The notes under the pieces: generated by a model | The model's input: the letters and a program-made list of their open reading frames with translations, nothing else | What the model was told of the DNA's origin: nothing | The model's database searches: none | Part shown: piece by piece, positions 24,423 to 36,792 of the stretch | How the letters are laid out: each line of letters begins with the position of its first letter | Position numbering within the stretch: position 1 is the stretch's first letter | Position numbers and translations under genes: made by a program | Assembly: GCA_016617855.1 (NCBI GenBank) | Contig: JAECUM010027314.1 | Location: 1 to 64,000, forward strand | Reading direction: 5' to 3' | DNA from: Megalonaias nervosa | Taxonomy: Eukaryota > Mollusca > Bivalvia > Unionida > Unionidae | DNA: 64,000 nucleotides

Positions 24423-25185
24423 AAATGTCAAGCACTTTTCGATAGGCACAGTATGTTCAAGTTATAGAAAATGCTTTTCTAATATTAGAAACTGTGCTGT
24501 ATTTCTGTAATATTTAAAATGAGGCAACAGTATTGGTTATATTTTTAACGTTAGAAACTGTTGAAAGTCAGTGTCACATGCGGTTAGTCAGGTAATGATT
24601 GCTCCCATAATTAGTCCCTGTCTTTACAAAGCTTGCAAGTTGAAATAATGTGCTTAAGCGTTCCAAAGACAGCAAGACCGCAAGCAATGACAATTACATG
24701 CAAACTGCATTATGTAGACTGCATTTTTGATATAACTGGATATACGAATAGATCCTTCGATGAAATGGGGTCCTAGCTAACTGAGGCCTTGAGAAGTTAA
24801 GACTTCCATACGGATATGTACCAGGAACCCGTAGACGTTTTTTGGTCTAAGCTCTGCAAATGTTATCGACTTCAAGCAGAATGTGAGATTCTGATTTCCA
24901 CAGATGAAATACTGGGCAGAAAAGCTCCGAACACGTGATAGCACAGATTTCCCAAGTTTTTGAAAATGCTTAGTCCGTCCGGAACTCGTGGCTTTAAAAA
25001 TGGGAGATCAGGATGAAGGTCCTGGGAGTCCATAACAACATGACCCGATAACCGTGTCCTAGCCCCACTGTAAGAATTAAATACGAACTATATTTTATGC
25101 ATTACACCACTTTAAAACAATATTTTTATTTTAATAAGTTCAAGGAATTCAGAGTGATATAAATCTCAATCAACAGTCTCAGCTG
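24423..25185. other. Relatively CpG-rich unique spacer
   Basis: The base composition is less AT-rich than its surroundings, with several CG dinucleotides and a CACGTG hexamer near 24933. This would suit a promoter, but no adjoining exon could be established; an ATG at about 25001 opens only 11 codons. Confidence 0.25.
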
Positions 25186-25462
25186 TGTCATTAATGGCTT
25201 CCAGCCACTCATCTTCCACTCTGATGCTCATGTGTCATTAATGGCTTCCAGCCACTCATCTTCCACTCTGCTGCTCATGTGTCATTAATGGCATTCAGCC
25301 TCTCACCTTCCACTCTGATGCTCATGTATCATTACTGGCATCCAAGCTCACCATTTACTCTGATGCTCATGTATCATTACGGGCATTCAAGCTCACCATT
25401 TACTCTGATGCTCATGTATCATTAGTGGCATTCATCCTCATCTTCCACTCGGATGACCATGT
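25186..25462. repeat. Minisatellite, ~45-50 bp, 6 units
   Basis: Units contain GTGTCATTAATGGCTTCCAG, CACTCATCTTCCACTCTGAT and GCTCAT. The right-hand units are shortened. Confidence 0.9.
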
Positions 25463-25577
25463 TGTTTTCTCACTTACTGCAGCTAATGGCAGTAGTTCAG
25501 AATCTGCATAAAATAATGACATGTTCAAAATCAATGAAATTCCCAGCAGCATTTACCATGGTTGCATTTCAAATTAT

Positions 25578-25834
25578 AAATGTTGTTGTTGTAGAGTTTA
25601 ACGCCATTCTTCAGCATAAGATAGGGTATACATGGCAGCCAGCATAAATGGTGGAGAAAGAACCTGGGAAAAGCCCAGAAAGAACCACCAACCCACGAGA
25701 AGCTACTGGCAAGCTTTCTCACATACCCTGTGACATTGGCTGAATCCGAGACTTGAACCCATGCAAACAGAAGTGATATATGGCTGTGGTCCAAAACGGT
25801 GAGAGCTTTAGACCTTTCAGCCACTCGGGGCCCC
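25578..25834 (-). mobile_element. tRNA-derived SINE, AAC-tail family, full-length copy
   Basis: On the complement it starts GGGGCCCCGAGTGGCTGAAA (A-box-like). It has a B-box-like GGTTCAAGTCTC about 80 bp in, then the family body TATGTGAGAAAGCTTGCCAG, and ends GGCGTTAAACTCTACAACAA. The B box is the best preserved of the copies in this window. Confidence 0.75.
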
Positions 25835-26207
25835 TAATTATGAATATATTGTACTCATACATGTAAATAAAAGCAATTAAAAAAAGTATTATGTAATACT
25901 GTAATATAAATTTGTGTTCCTGCTCCACTTTTCTACACTTATATGGAAGTAACTGTATTAACAAATATTCTAAAATTTAGAGTTTTAATATATTTAGAGG
26001 CTGAACTCCAAAGTAGAAGAAGAAAAAGAAGAAGAAAAAGAAACAAGAAAGTAAATATTGATATAATTAAAATGCATGAAATATGAAATGTAAATGTTTA
26101 AATTTTTGGGGTTCCTTTTGTGCAAATTCAAATTAAAATATGTACCTGAGAATCTAATAAATAAATATTTGTATTGGTTTAGTGGATGTCCATTATTGGT
26201 CAGGTAA

Positions 26208-26620
26208 TAATCTTTGTTGCCTTGGCATTGTACTTGTCTGCCTTGGCATAGTATTAGTCTGCCTTGGCATTTGACCTGTCTGCCTTGACATTTGACTTGT
26301 CTGTCTTAGCATGGACCTTGTGTGCCTTGGTATTGTACTTGCCTGCTTTGGCATTGTATTTGTCTGCTTTGACATGGGCTTTTGTCTGTCTTGGCATTGT
26401 ACTTGACTACCATGGCATTTTACTTGTCTGCCTTGGCATCGTATTTGGCTGCCTTGGCATGGACCTTGTTTGCCTTGGTATTGTACTTGCCTGCTTTGGC
26501 AATGTATTTGTCTGCTTTGACATGGGCCTTGTCTGTCTTGGCATTGAACTTGCCTACCATGGCATTTTATTTGTCTGCCTTGGCATCGTATTTGGCTGCC
26601 TTGGTATGGTATTTGTCTCC
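26208..26620. repeat. Minisatellite, 21 bp, ~20 units
   Basis: The unit is TCTGCCTTGGCATTGTACTT followed by G. The seven-codon period gives open frames on both strands; the hydrophobic 161-codon plus-strand frame is only the repeat translated. Confidence 0.95.
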
Positions 26621-28017
26621 CTCCTCTTGACTTTTATTTCCAGCAGAATGAGTAGCATTGCCTTTTATCTCCAGCGTGTTCCTTCTTTACACAGTATGTA
26701 CTGGATCTTTCTTTGTCTTGTTTTAGATAAATGTAGAAAACTCATTTAGTACTTCATTAACAAATGAGTTAGTCTGAATGCACTTTGCAGACCAGAAACA
26801 AACAGCACTTATATCTCCATCATTTTTTATTCTTAGCTAGGGGAGTTTCAGTTCCCGATCTGGCTTCCATTGTCTATTTATTGGCCTCTGACTGTTATTT
26901 ACCAGACAGCCTTGTTCTGATGTGACATCTGAGACTTCTCTTATAGCTCAGATGATCTAGCTGATGAATTAAAAAAATAACAAAAAGAAAAACTCTGCAA
27001 AGAAATCTGACTAATGATGACTTGGATACTCAGAGATGGTTGAATAGAATGCCCATCTTATTAATTGGGAATATGTCCCACTGTCAGGGTGAGCTTAATT
27101 GGTGATAATTGGTTAATTACTAGCACTCAGTTCTTTTGGTCCTAGGCAAAAACTTTATCTCAGTTGTGTAATGTTTATGATGACATGACTATACATTGTT
27201 GACCTTCCTTGATATTATTAGACTTTACTTCTCTCTAAATAACTCCAGTACTCTCAAAGCAACCTGTCTTGGACATCATTATGGACAAACCATTTAATTT
27301 TTAGGGAGTGGGGTGAGGAAAAAGCATTACTAGTTAAGACACGTATATGAGTAAACATCTGGCATTACACTGTACCATATGTAATAAGGTGAATTAGCAT
27401 TATTAAATGAAACAAAGAAAGATTGAAAATGCATACCATGCAGCAATTTATTAAAACAACAAACAAAAATAAAATGCAAAAATAATTGAAAACAAATATA
27501 TTAGTTAGTAAACAACATTAATTGCCTTAAGAGCTGGACTGAAGAAATAAAGGTGGGATATAAAGTGGACTACAATGAGAACACAAATTAATCATCGTAC
27601 ATACAGAATATGGTGGTTAAAGATATTGAGACATCTGTTGGCTGTCCTTTACCCAGCATGAAGCTAATGGAATATACAGGATGCATTGAAGATAAGAGCA
27701 AAGAAGACTTAATGGCTTTATTGTTGAATGTTCAATAATAGATTAAAATCTGTCAACTTTCTAAGGAGCCAACATATTTTAAAACAAAGCAAGAATGAAT
27801 TATATTCTTTTTTTTTCTTGAAGAAACCAACATATTTTTTGTCAAATTGTCTTCTTTAAGTCAGTTAGCAGTCACCAAATACAGGCAGTATTATGGTAAA
27901 TATATGACATTGGAAACAAGGTGTGAAAAAAATGGGCTACAATAAACACTTCATTAATTTTGCATATGTTGGAGAGTTCAGTACAGGAAGGGAGACAACT
28001 CTTATTTTGAGATCACT
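26621..28017. other. Spacer
   Basis: No feature supported. Confidence 0.4.
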
Positions 28018-28018
28018 C

Positions 28019-28049
<31 letters not shown>
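28018..28049. repeat. (TA)n microsatellite
   Basis: About 15 TA units. Confidence 0.95.
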
Positions 28050-28050
<1 letters not shown>

Positions 28051-28053
28051 TTG

Positions 28054-28390
28054 CTAATAATTTGAGTCCAGCTGCAAATGTAGACCCAGATCTTCCATTG
28101 CATAATGTGCCAGCAGATTAGAGTCTGTTTTATTTGCTCTACTGATTGCTTGTAACAAATGGCATGGACATAGATTTTTCATTGGATAATCCGACAGCAG
28201 GTCTAGGGTTTTGCAGTTTGTTGTTGAACTCGACTTACAATTGAGCACATGCATTCGTTGTCTGGCTGAAAAGTAATATTTCAATTTACATGCATCAAAC
28301 ATGTGATCCAGTAGGTTCACTGCTTTTCTTGTCATGGGAAAAAATTTGCTAAATTTGTAGTTTGCATCAGTATTGTTCAAGAGGTCAAGT
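28054..28390 (-). CDS. Candidate exon of an unrecognised gene
   Basis: On the minus strand a 112-codon open stretch begins after an acceptor-like TTTGTTCCACAG at about 28391 and ends at a stop at 28054. The first part (to about 28235) has varied, protein-like composition with FFPMTRKAVNLLDHMFDACK. It meets an in-frame AATTGTAAGT that would serve as a donor. The downstream part contains two imperfect copies of a roughly 80-bp segment, so it may be intron or repeat rather than coding. No start codon exon or family match was found. It could be one exon of a minus-strand host gene or a transposon relic. Confidence 0.35.
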
Positions 28391-28407
28391 GCTGTGGAAC
28401 AAACAAA

Positions 28408-28605
28408 TTACTTAGCCCTGTCACACCTAATCTACACCATAATTACAACATAATTACAGTAGCCCTGTGGCACCTAAACTACACCATAATTACAATAGCC
28501 CTGTCACACCTAATCCACAGCATAAGTACAATAGCCATCTCATACCTAATCCACACTGTAGTTGCAGTAGCCCTATCACACCTAAGCCACAACATAATTA
28601 CAGTA
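28408..28605. repeat. Minisatellite, ~42 bp, 5 units
   Basis: Units follow AGCCCTGTCACACCTAATCC, ACACCATAATTACAATA. Confidence 0.9.
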
Positions 28606-28881
28606 GATCTGCAATATATACAAAATACAGTTAAAAATAAGTTAAATGCGAAGAGCACACATTATTTGAGTTGACTACAACAGTTTCCTGTCTAAGATGT
28701 ATAATAGAACTTTGCTTCTTTTTACAGATTGGGGTTAACCACACATGGCTGTAATTTGATTACTTATAGTTTGAATCTCTGTAAGGGTGTGCAGCCTCTG
28801 TTATGCCATCCAGGGTTAATTCACACAAGAGTGGAGAGAAAAATAATAACCCTCTTCTTAAATCATATTTGTGGAATGGGC

Positions 28882-29268
28882 AAAGGTTTGAGAGGCAGTC
28901 ATATTGCAGCAAAGATCTGTTCACAGTCTAAAGGTTGAGCGGCAGCCATATTACAGTAAAGATCTGTTCACATTCAAAGGGTTGAGAAGCAGTCATATTG
29001 CAGTAAAGATCTGTTCACTGTCTAAGGGTTGAGAGGCAGTCATATTGCAGTAAAGATCTGTTCACAGTCTAAGGGTTGAGCTGCAGCCATATTACAGTAA
29101 AGATCTATTCACAGTCTAAGGGTTGAGAAGCAGTCATATTGCAGTAAAGATCTGTTCACTGTCTAAGGGTTGAGAGGCAGTCATATTGCAGTAAAGATCT
29201 GTTCACAGTCTAAGGACTGAGAGGCAGTGATATTACAGTAAAGATCTGTTCACAGTCTAAGGATGGAG
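28882..29268. repeat. Minisatellite, ~46 bp, 8 units
   Basis: Units contain GGTTGAGAGGCAGTCATATT, GCAGTAAAGATCTGTTCACA and GTCTAAG. Each carries AGATCT. Confidence 0.95.
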
Positions 29269-30474
29269 AGATATTCAAGATCAGTTTACATCAGTTTTCT
29301 GCATTGAGTTGTATGATGTTGAGGTAGAATTGAGTTAGACACAGGCAACCAGAAACAAAGAATGACACTGAGGAATTTATACTTGCCAGTGATAAATGCA
29401 TGACTAGTAGAATTCAGAAATGGTTGGAAAGAGTACAGACTAAGGTTTGAAGGATACAGATCACTGCATCACATATGACTATCTGTCATGTTTTACCATA
29501 TGGATCCCAACTACATGATACCAATTCTAGAATACTTCAGATCACATGCTTTCTATTTGTCACACAGAGCCTGGAAGATTTGAAGGAAGAGTCAGTTGCA
29601 TGCCTTGCATCATATAGAAATGATGTGTCATCTTCGTTCTAGGTGGATGAGCAAAGAGCACCTAGGCAAAGAAAATGAAGTGCTTAGATTTGTGAGAGCT
29701 GTTCAGTTTGCCGTGATGAAGGAAATAGATTTAAGATCTGAAGGATGATATGTTTGTTTCCAATTGCCCAAGCCCTGTGTGTTTTAATTTGTTATGTAAA
29801 ATGATAAATGAATCATGTTAAGTTTGTGTGTAACTAATAATATATTTACTTTCTGTGTGAAAAGAGCTATGTCTGATCCTTTATTGCTTTGCTAAGACTA
29901 AAGTTGGCAGACAAAATTCTAATACTGGACCCATCCAGCTTCTAGACTGTAAGTATTTTAGGTTTGTGTGATCAGTAAATAACCAAGGCCCTTTGATAGT
30001 GGGATTTCCTTATTTAAATTGGCAGGGGATTCATAAGCTTGTGTCTGTAGCTTATCATCAAACAAGTAGAATTGACAGTGAAAATAAAATGAATCAAATG
30101 CAGTAATGTGGACAGACATTTTATGAAAAAAAGAATTACGATACGAAAAGAGAAAGTTCACAACTTAAATTTTTTTGGTGGACTGAATATTTTGTACAGA
30201 TTTATTATTAAATAATAAAATGTTGGAAATATATATGTAAACAACTAAAATAATATTTATTAGCAAACAGAAAATATACTAGTTTTAAATAAATTCCTTC
30301 CAATGCCAATTAACATAAAAGATCCATATATCAGAGTCAAATATAATTTGGCAAAATCAGCACAAGGACGTTATAAATGTCCTTCATTTTCCCATGATGT
30401 TTATGGTTACAACTATTATATAATTGACTTATTTACTCATATCCTGATCGATGAACAAATTTGACCATATATGA
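29269..30474. other. Spacer
   Basis: No feature supported. Confidence 0.4.
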
Positions 30475-30561
30475 ACTGGTACTTGTATATGGCCTTGTCT
30501 GTTATAACTGGTATATGTATATGAATTGTTCTGATATGACTGTTTCATGTATTTGGCCTTG

Positions 30562-30566
<5 letters not shown>

Positions 30567-30596
<30 letters not shown>
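30567..30596. repeat. (GT)n microsatellite, SINE tail
   Basis: About 15 GT units immediately inside the left TSD. Confidence 0.95.
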
Positions 30597-30599
<3 letters not shown>

Positions 30600-30903
30600 T
30601 GTTTTGGATTTTTAATGTAGCGTGGACAATTTTTCAGTAATATCACTATGAAATATGGAGTGTGGCAGTTTATAGAGATGTCTAGCACTGGGACATCATG
30701 CCCCAGACAGGTAGCATGACGTCCCACCCAGTCACATGAGCCTGACACCAGGCTAACCACTCCTAATACCAACCCCTTAATGCTGAGTACCAAGTGAGGC
30801 AGTTCCATTTTTAAAAGTCTTTGCTATGACTTGATCGGGTTTTGAACCTGCAACCTCATGCATCTGAGGCAGATGTTCAAACCACTTAGGCCACTGTTGC
30901 GGT
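30567..30903 (-). mobile_element. tRNA-derived SINE, AC-tailed, with perfect 11-bp TSD
   Basis: The sequence GCCTTGCCTGT occurs at 30556-30566 and again at 30904-30914, flanking the element exactly. On the complement the element starts with a tRNA-like head (CAGTGGCCTAAGTGG, then GGTTCAAAACC about 40 bp later). It runs through a body shared with 9599-9928 and ends in (AC)n. Transposition by L1-type target-primed reverse transcription is the usual mechanism for such elements and fits the TSD. Confidence 0.9.
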
Positions 30904-31075
30904 GCCTTGCCTGTTATAACTGGTACATGTATATGGCCTTGCCTCTAATAACTAGCACATGTATATGGCCTTGCCTCTAATAACTGGTACATGTATATGA
31001 CCTTGCCTCTAATAACTGGTACATGTATATGGCCTTGCCTGTAATAACTGGTATATGTATTTGGCCTTAAGGCTT

Positions 31076-32290
31076 AAATAATATTTTACAGTTAATAAAT
31101 CAATGCTGGTGAAAATAATAAATGCTTAAGAACTATTGACTTCTAACTTGGCACAAGGAGCTAAAAGGAATGTTCATTGAATGAACAATGTTGTATTATT
31201 GTGAAGTCAATCCAGAATTACTCTAGAACCAGTCTAAGTTGCCAGATTATATATAATTTGCCATTTGTGTACTCAAAGAAAATATAATCAGACACATACC
31301 TAGGGTTTGTGACTTTAAAAATATCACTGACTTTAAAAGATACCACTATCACTGCCTCCAGTTCCACAAGTTCTGACTCTAATTCCTTGTGCCACACACT
31401 ATTAAATTATTTGTTACAGAATTTGCAATTGCTACACTGTGAATAAATGTAGAAATAAACAGAATGATGTTGATCTGTGTGTTTATTCAGAACTCAAAAT
31501 ATTTCATGTAAAGCAATGTTATCCTCGAGGTCCAGATGTTATCCATTGTCCAATTGCTCTGTCAGTGTTCTCATTATTCATTATATCAACAGTGTTGATG
31601 TTCATTAGCATCAAAGCGTGTTTTGCTTTACACATTTTTTTCTTGACACTTTAGGTGCCGTTTAACATGTAAGCAAAGTTGCATGACATTACTGTAAGCA
31701 TGAGCTAGGGACAGCTTAATTATTATTTATTAAACTTTAATTTGAAATGGCTTGAAAAATGCAGTAGCAGTTATAAATGAAAAAAATCAAAATACCTACT
31801 CAGAATGTTTCTGCTGAAATAATTTGATGGTCTTTACTTTTTATCTCAACTCTATCAACAGATGGATTATTTGTACTTATAGACACAAAAGCCATCATGG
31901 ACCACATTTGATTTTTTAAAAAACAATTAGCTCCTCAAAAATACCACATTTGACCTAAACTCCTTGGATTTCAACAAGAGGGTAATCAATTAACAGCCTG
32001 TTGTGTGCACATTAGCCTTAACATGATTACTCAACCATGAATCATTGCACCAGCCAGAACAACAGCTTAAATAGTTCTTGACCACAGTAGACTGGTTCTA
32101 GCTGATTTATGTACAATGTGGATAGAAAGCATACATACAGCATATTTGAATTCTTTCTATTTTTAAATATTTCAATATTTGAAACAAAAATCATAATTTT
32201 CAAAAGCAGTAGGTTTCAACTATAAAACAGGATGTGTGGCAGATGGCCTTAAAAATTGTAGTTTTGTCCTACTGCTAGCAGAATCTGAGG
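31076..32290. other. Spacer
   Basis: No feature supported. Confidence 0.4.
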
Positions 32291-34604
32291 TATCTTCAAG
32301 CCAAGCAAAGTAGGGGGCATCTGCATGGGGATAAATATTAATAGTTACCTTCAAGCCAAGAAAAGTAGGGGGGCACATGCATGGGGATAAATATTAATAG
32401 CTATCTTCAAGCCAAGTAAAGTAGGGGGCACATGCATGGGGATAAATATTAATAGATATATTCAAGCCAAGTAAAGTAGGGGGCATATGCATGGGGATAA
32501 ATATTAATAGATATCTTCAAGCCAAGCAAAGTAGGGGGCATATGCATGGGGATAAATACTAATAGATATCTTCAAGCCAAGCAAAGTAGGGGGCACATGC
32601 ATGGGGGTGGATATTAATATTTACCTTCAAGCCAAGCAAAGTAGAGGGCATATGAATGGGGATGGATATTAATAGCTATCTTCAAGCCAAGCAAAGTAGG
32701 GGGCATATGCATGGGGATAAATATTAATAGTTATCTTTAAGCTAAGCAAAGTAGGGGGCATATGCATGGGGATAAATATTAATATTTATCTTTAAGCCAA
32801 GTAAAGTAGGGGGCATATGCATGGGGATAAATATTAATATTTATCTTCAAGCCAAGTAAAGTAGGGGGCATATACATGGGGATAAATATGAATAGGTACC
32901 TTCAAGCCAAGTAAAGTAGGGGACATATGCATGGGGATAAATATTAATAGATATCTTCAAGCCATGTAAAGTAGGGGGCATATGCATGGGGATCAATATT
33001 AATATTTATCTTCAAGCCAAGTAAAGTAGGGGGCACTTACATGGGGATAAATATTAATAGGCACCTTCAATCCAAGCAAAGTAGGGGGCATATGCATGGG
33101 GATAAATACTAATAGATATCTTCAAGCCAAGAAAAGTAGGGGGGCATATGCATGGGTATAAATACTAATAGATATCTTCAAGCCAAGAAAAGTAGGGGGA
33201 CATATGCATGGGGATAAATATTAATAGATATCTTCAAGCCAAGCAAAGTAGGGGGCACATACATGGGGATAAATATTAATAGATATCTTCAAGCCAAGTA
33301 AAGTAGGGGGCACATACATGGGGATAAATATTAATAGGTACCTTCAAGCCAAGCAAAGTAGGGGGCATATGCATGGGGATAAATATTAATATTTATCTTC
33401 AAGCCAAGCAAAGTAGGGGGCACATACATGGGGATAAATATTAATAGATATCTTCAAGCCAAGTAAAGTAGGGGGCACATACATGGGGATAAATATTAAT
33501 AGGTACCTTCAAGCCAAGCAAAGTAGGGGGCATATGCATGGGGATAAATATTAATATTTATCTTTAAGCTAAGCAAAGTAGGGGACATATGAATGGGGAT
33601 GGATATTAATAGTTATCTTTAAGCTAAGCAACGTAGGGGGTATATGCATGGGGGTAAATATTAATATTTATCTTCAAGCCAAATAAAGTAGGGGGTACAT
33701 ACATGGGGATAAATATTAATAGGTACCTTCAAGCCAAGTAAAGTAGGGGGCATATGCATGGGGATCAATATTAATATTTATCTTCAAGCCAAGTAAAGTA
33801 GGGGGCACATACATGGGGATAAATATTAAACGATACCTTCAAGCCAAGTAAAGTAGGGGGCACATACATGGGGATAAATATTAATAGGTACCTTCAATCC
33901 AAGTAAAGTAGGGGGCACATGCATGGGGATAAATATTAATAGGTACCTTCAAGCCAAGTAAAGTAGGGGGCACATACATGGGGATAAATATTAATAGGTA
34001 CCTTCAAGCCAAGTAAAGTAGGGGGCACATACATGGGGATAAATATTAATAGGTACATTCAAGCCAAGTAAAGTAGGGGGCACATGCATGGGGATAGATA
34101 TTAATATTTATCTTCAAGCCAAGTAAAGTAGGGGGCACATACATGGGGATGGATATTAATATTTATCTTCAAGCCAAGTAAAGTAGGGGGCATATGCATG
34201 GGGATAAATATTAATAGGTACCTTCAAGCCAAGTAAAGTAGGGGGCACATGCATGGGGATAGATATTAATATTTATCTTCAAGCCAAGTAAAGTTTGGGG
34301 CACATACATAGGGATGGATATTAAAATTTATCTTCAAGCCCAGCAAAGTAGGGGGCATATGCATGGGGATAAATATTAATATTTATCTTCAAGCCAAGTA
34401 AAGTAGGGGGCATATGCATGGGGATAAATATTAATATTTATCTTCAAGCCAAGTAAAGTAGGAGGCACATACATGGGGGTGGATATTAATATTTATCTTC
34501 AAGCCAAGTAAAGTAGGGGGCACATACATGGGGATAAATATTAATATTTATCTTCAAGCCAGGTAAAGCAGGGGGCACATACATGGGGATAAATATTAAT
34601 AGGT
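32291..34604. repeat. Largest array: 55-bp minisatellite, ~42 units
   Basis: The unit is TATCTTCAAGCCAAGTAAAG, TAGGGGGCACATGCATGGGG, ATAAATATTAATATT. Variant positions (AAG[C/T]AAAG, CACATA/CATATG, ATTT/AGGT/AGAT ends) combine in recurring orders. Each unit has a G5 and a G4 run on the plus strand about 9-10 bp apart. The period is not a multiple of three and no long frame crosses it. Confidence 0.97.
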
Positions 34605-35344
34605 TACCAGTATTTCACATCTTGAAAAGAAAATTCCACATTTCATCAGTGTGGTCAAAGTTTTCTGATGCAAATTAGATTTTTTTGGACAAGCCAATGG
34701 GTCCTTTGCTTAGAATACTGAAGGGATGAGATCTGAAACAGAGGGGTCCCAGGTGTAAGGCTATCAGATTCATTCAGTTTTTGATATGGGAAACAGGCCA
34801 AACTAGAGCACAGTTTACTAAAACACCAACACAAACCCTATTTACACCCCCTGGTACTGAAGTACATTTTATACTTTTCTACTGAGATGAAAAGAATTTG
34901 TTTGGAATGTGATGCTTTCTATATAACCATTACTAAATATATCAGTTATTTCAATACAACAGCAGCTCATGATTATCTGAAAGGATTTAAAAGTGTAATA
35001 GCAGCGGACATGCAGAGCTTAGCTGACCTTGACTAGAATATGCAATGAAATAAGCACAACATATAATTAAACATCCACAATACATGGTTATTTTTGTACA
35101 AACTGTAATAAAATGGCCAAATCAAATGATGATTGCACAGCATTTAATAAAGCATCCACAGCACATGTTGTTTCAGCAACACAAAATTAAACATCCACAT
35201 CACATAATGTTCGCACAGCATACAATAAAACATTCACATCACATAATGAACATCAGACATATTTCAAGGTGCACAAGATGGAGTAAATCATATGCAATAT
35301 ATAATAAGACACAACATATAATAAGTTACATAATAATAACATAT
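34605..35344. other. Spacer with a degenerate ~38-bp repeat
   Basis: From about 35084 to 35260 phrases such as AAACATCCACATCACATAAT and GCACAGCAT..AATAAA recur roughly five times. No gene is supported; the 110-codon frame here is repeat-based. Confidence 0.5.
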
Positions 35345-35600
35345 ATAGTTGGTGTGGGCTTAAGACCATTTCTCAACACATATTATTCTATACATGGTGG
35401 TCAGAATGTTAGGTAGAGGAAGAACCCAGGGAGAACCAGAGGCACAGGTGAAGATACTGACAAGCTTTCTCACATACCCACATTGGCTGAACCCAAGACT
35501 TAAACCCACACTGACAGAGTTGAGAATTGTCTGTTGTGGTCTCTTGTTAATTGTTGTCTGTTAATATGACTGTTCCAAATCACTAAGCTACTTGGTGCCC
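35345..35600 (-). mobile_element. tRNA-derived SINE, AAC-tail family, diverged copy
   Basis: The complement reads GGGCACCAAGTAGCTTAGTG at the head. It then has TTTAAGTCTTGGGTTCAGCC and GGGTATGTGAGAAAGCTTGT, matching the copy at 25578-25834. Confidence 0.65.
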
Positions 35601-35620
35601 TATATCTATTTATCTATCTA

Positions 35621-35625
<5 letters not shown>

Positions 35626-35681
<56 letters not shown>
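35626..35681. repeat. (TA)n microsatellite
   Basis: About 27 TA units at the SINE head side. Confidence 0.95.
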
Positions 35682-35685
<4 letters not shown>

Positions 35686-36029
35686 GTTTGTGTGTGGGTA
35701 GTTAAAATGCACATGACATTATCAACAACCCTTTAGGGCCCTCCTAATTTCACTTGAGCTTTACATTTGTGTTGTATTTTTATGCATCTCTCAGATTTTC
35801 ATTTAGCCTAAGTGATTTGCCCTGTACAACCATGTTACTCTGTCATGTATCCAAATAGAAATTGGTCCCTCAGTCTTAATTGCATGGAATGAACTCATGA
35901 AGACAAGGATACTGAATTAATGTGGGAGTGATACTTTATTGGACATAATGAAAATCTGTACTTAAAAAAGCCAATCTTTCGACCTCATAATTAGATAAAG
36001 GTAAATTCATGTATACATAAAATGTACTA

Positions 36030-36475
36030 GAGTGGGAAATATAGTACATATATAAGTGTGTAAATGTATAAGAGTTTGGGAAAGCATGTGTATAAGAGTA
36101 GGGGAAGGTATGTGTAACAGTGAAAGTATGTGTATAAAAGTGGGGAAAGTATATGTACATGAGTGTCTAAAAGTATGTGTATGAGTGTGGGAAGGTATGT
36201 GTAAAAGAGTGAAAGTCTGTGTACAAGAGTGGCTAAAAGAATGTGTATGAGTGTGGGAAAGAATTTGTACAATAGTTTGGAAAAGAATGTATATAGCAGT
36301 GGGTGGAAAGAATGTATGTAACTGGCAGAAAGTGAGTGTATGAGTAGTAGACATTATAAGTGGGGAAAATGTGTGTATTATACAGAATGGGAAAGTAAGT
36401 ATATAAGAGTGGGAACGTATGTGTATAAGAATGTGGAGAAAATAGATGCATACTAGCGTGTGAAAGCATGTTTAT
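36030..36475. repeat. Degenerate minisatellite, ~26 bp
   Basis: Units resemble AGTATGTGTATAAGAGTGGG with many substitutions, about 16-17 copies. Three overlapping minus-strand frames (FPTLIHIL-type peptides) derive from it. Confidence 0.85.
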
Positions 36476-36635
36476 ATGAGCGAACTAATTTATCTTTTAT
36501 CGTTGCAAAGTAAAATTTCGTTTCTAAATCAGAACTTTTCAGTTAGGACATACAAGTAAGAGAAATGTTGGGAAATAAATTTGAATTATTAATACTTACG
36601 AAAAACAAGAAAATAATAGCCTCATCCACATTTCG

Positions 36636-36792
36636 CTCCTAATAGTTACTAATGTAAATGACAGCTGACTCCTAATGGTTACTAATGTAAATGACAGCTG
36701 ACTCCTAATGGTTACTACCTGACTCCTAATGGTTAATAATGTAAATGACAGCCAACTCCTAATGGTTACTAATGTATATTACAGCTGACTCA
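36636..36792. repeat. Minisatellite, 33 bp, ~4.7 units
   Basis: The unit is CTCCTAATGGTTACTAATGT, AAATGACAGCTGA; one unit is shortened. Confidence 0.9.

Larger units (their letters stand above)
30475..31075. repeat. Minisatellite, ~32 bp, split by a SINE
   Basis: Units GGCCTTGCCTCTAATAACTG, GTACATGTATAT occupy 30904-31075, with more diverged units at 30475-30566. The SINE at 30567-30903 interrupts the array and so inserted after it had formed. Confidence 0.9.

Noticed and set aside
26193..26749. 161-codon hydrophobic plus-strand frame resembling a membrane protein
   Set aside because: It is the 21-bp minisatellite translated, and the antisense strand is equally open.
1..36000. CRISPR-like arrays
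   Set aside because: The regular repeats have no unique spacers between them; they are head-to-tail minisatellites in a eukaryotic setting.
36007..36469. Overlapping 74- to 115-codon minus-strand frames rich in H, T, F and P
   Set aside because: All derive from a degenerate ~26-bp repeat and overlap each other in three frames.
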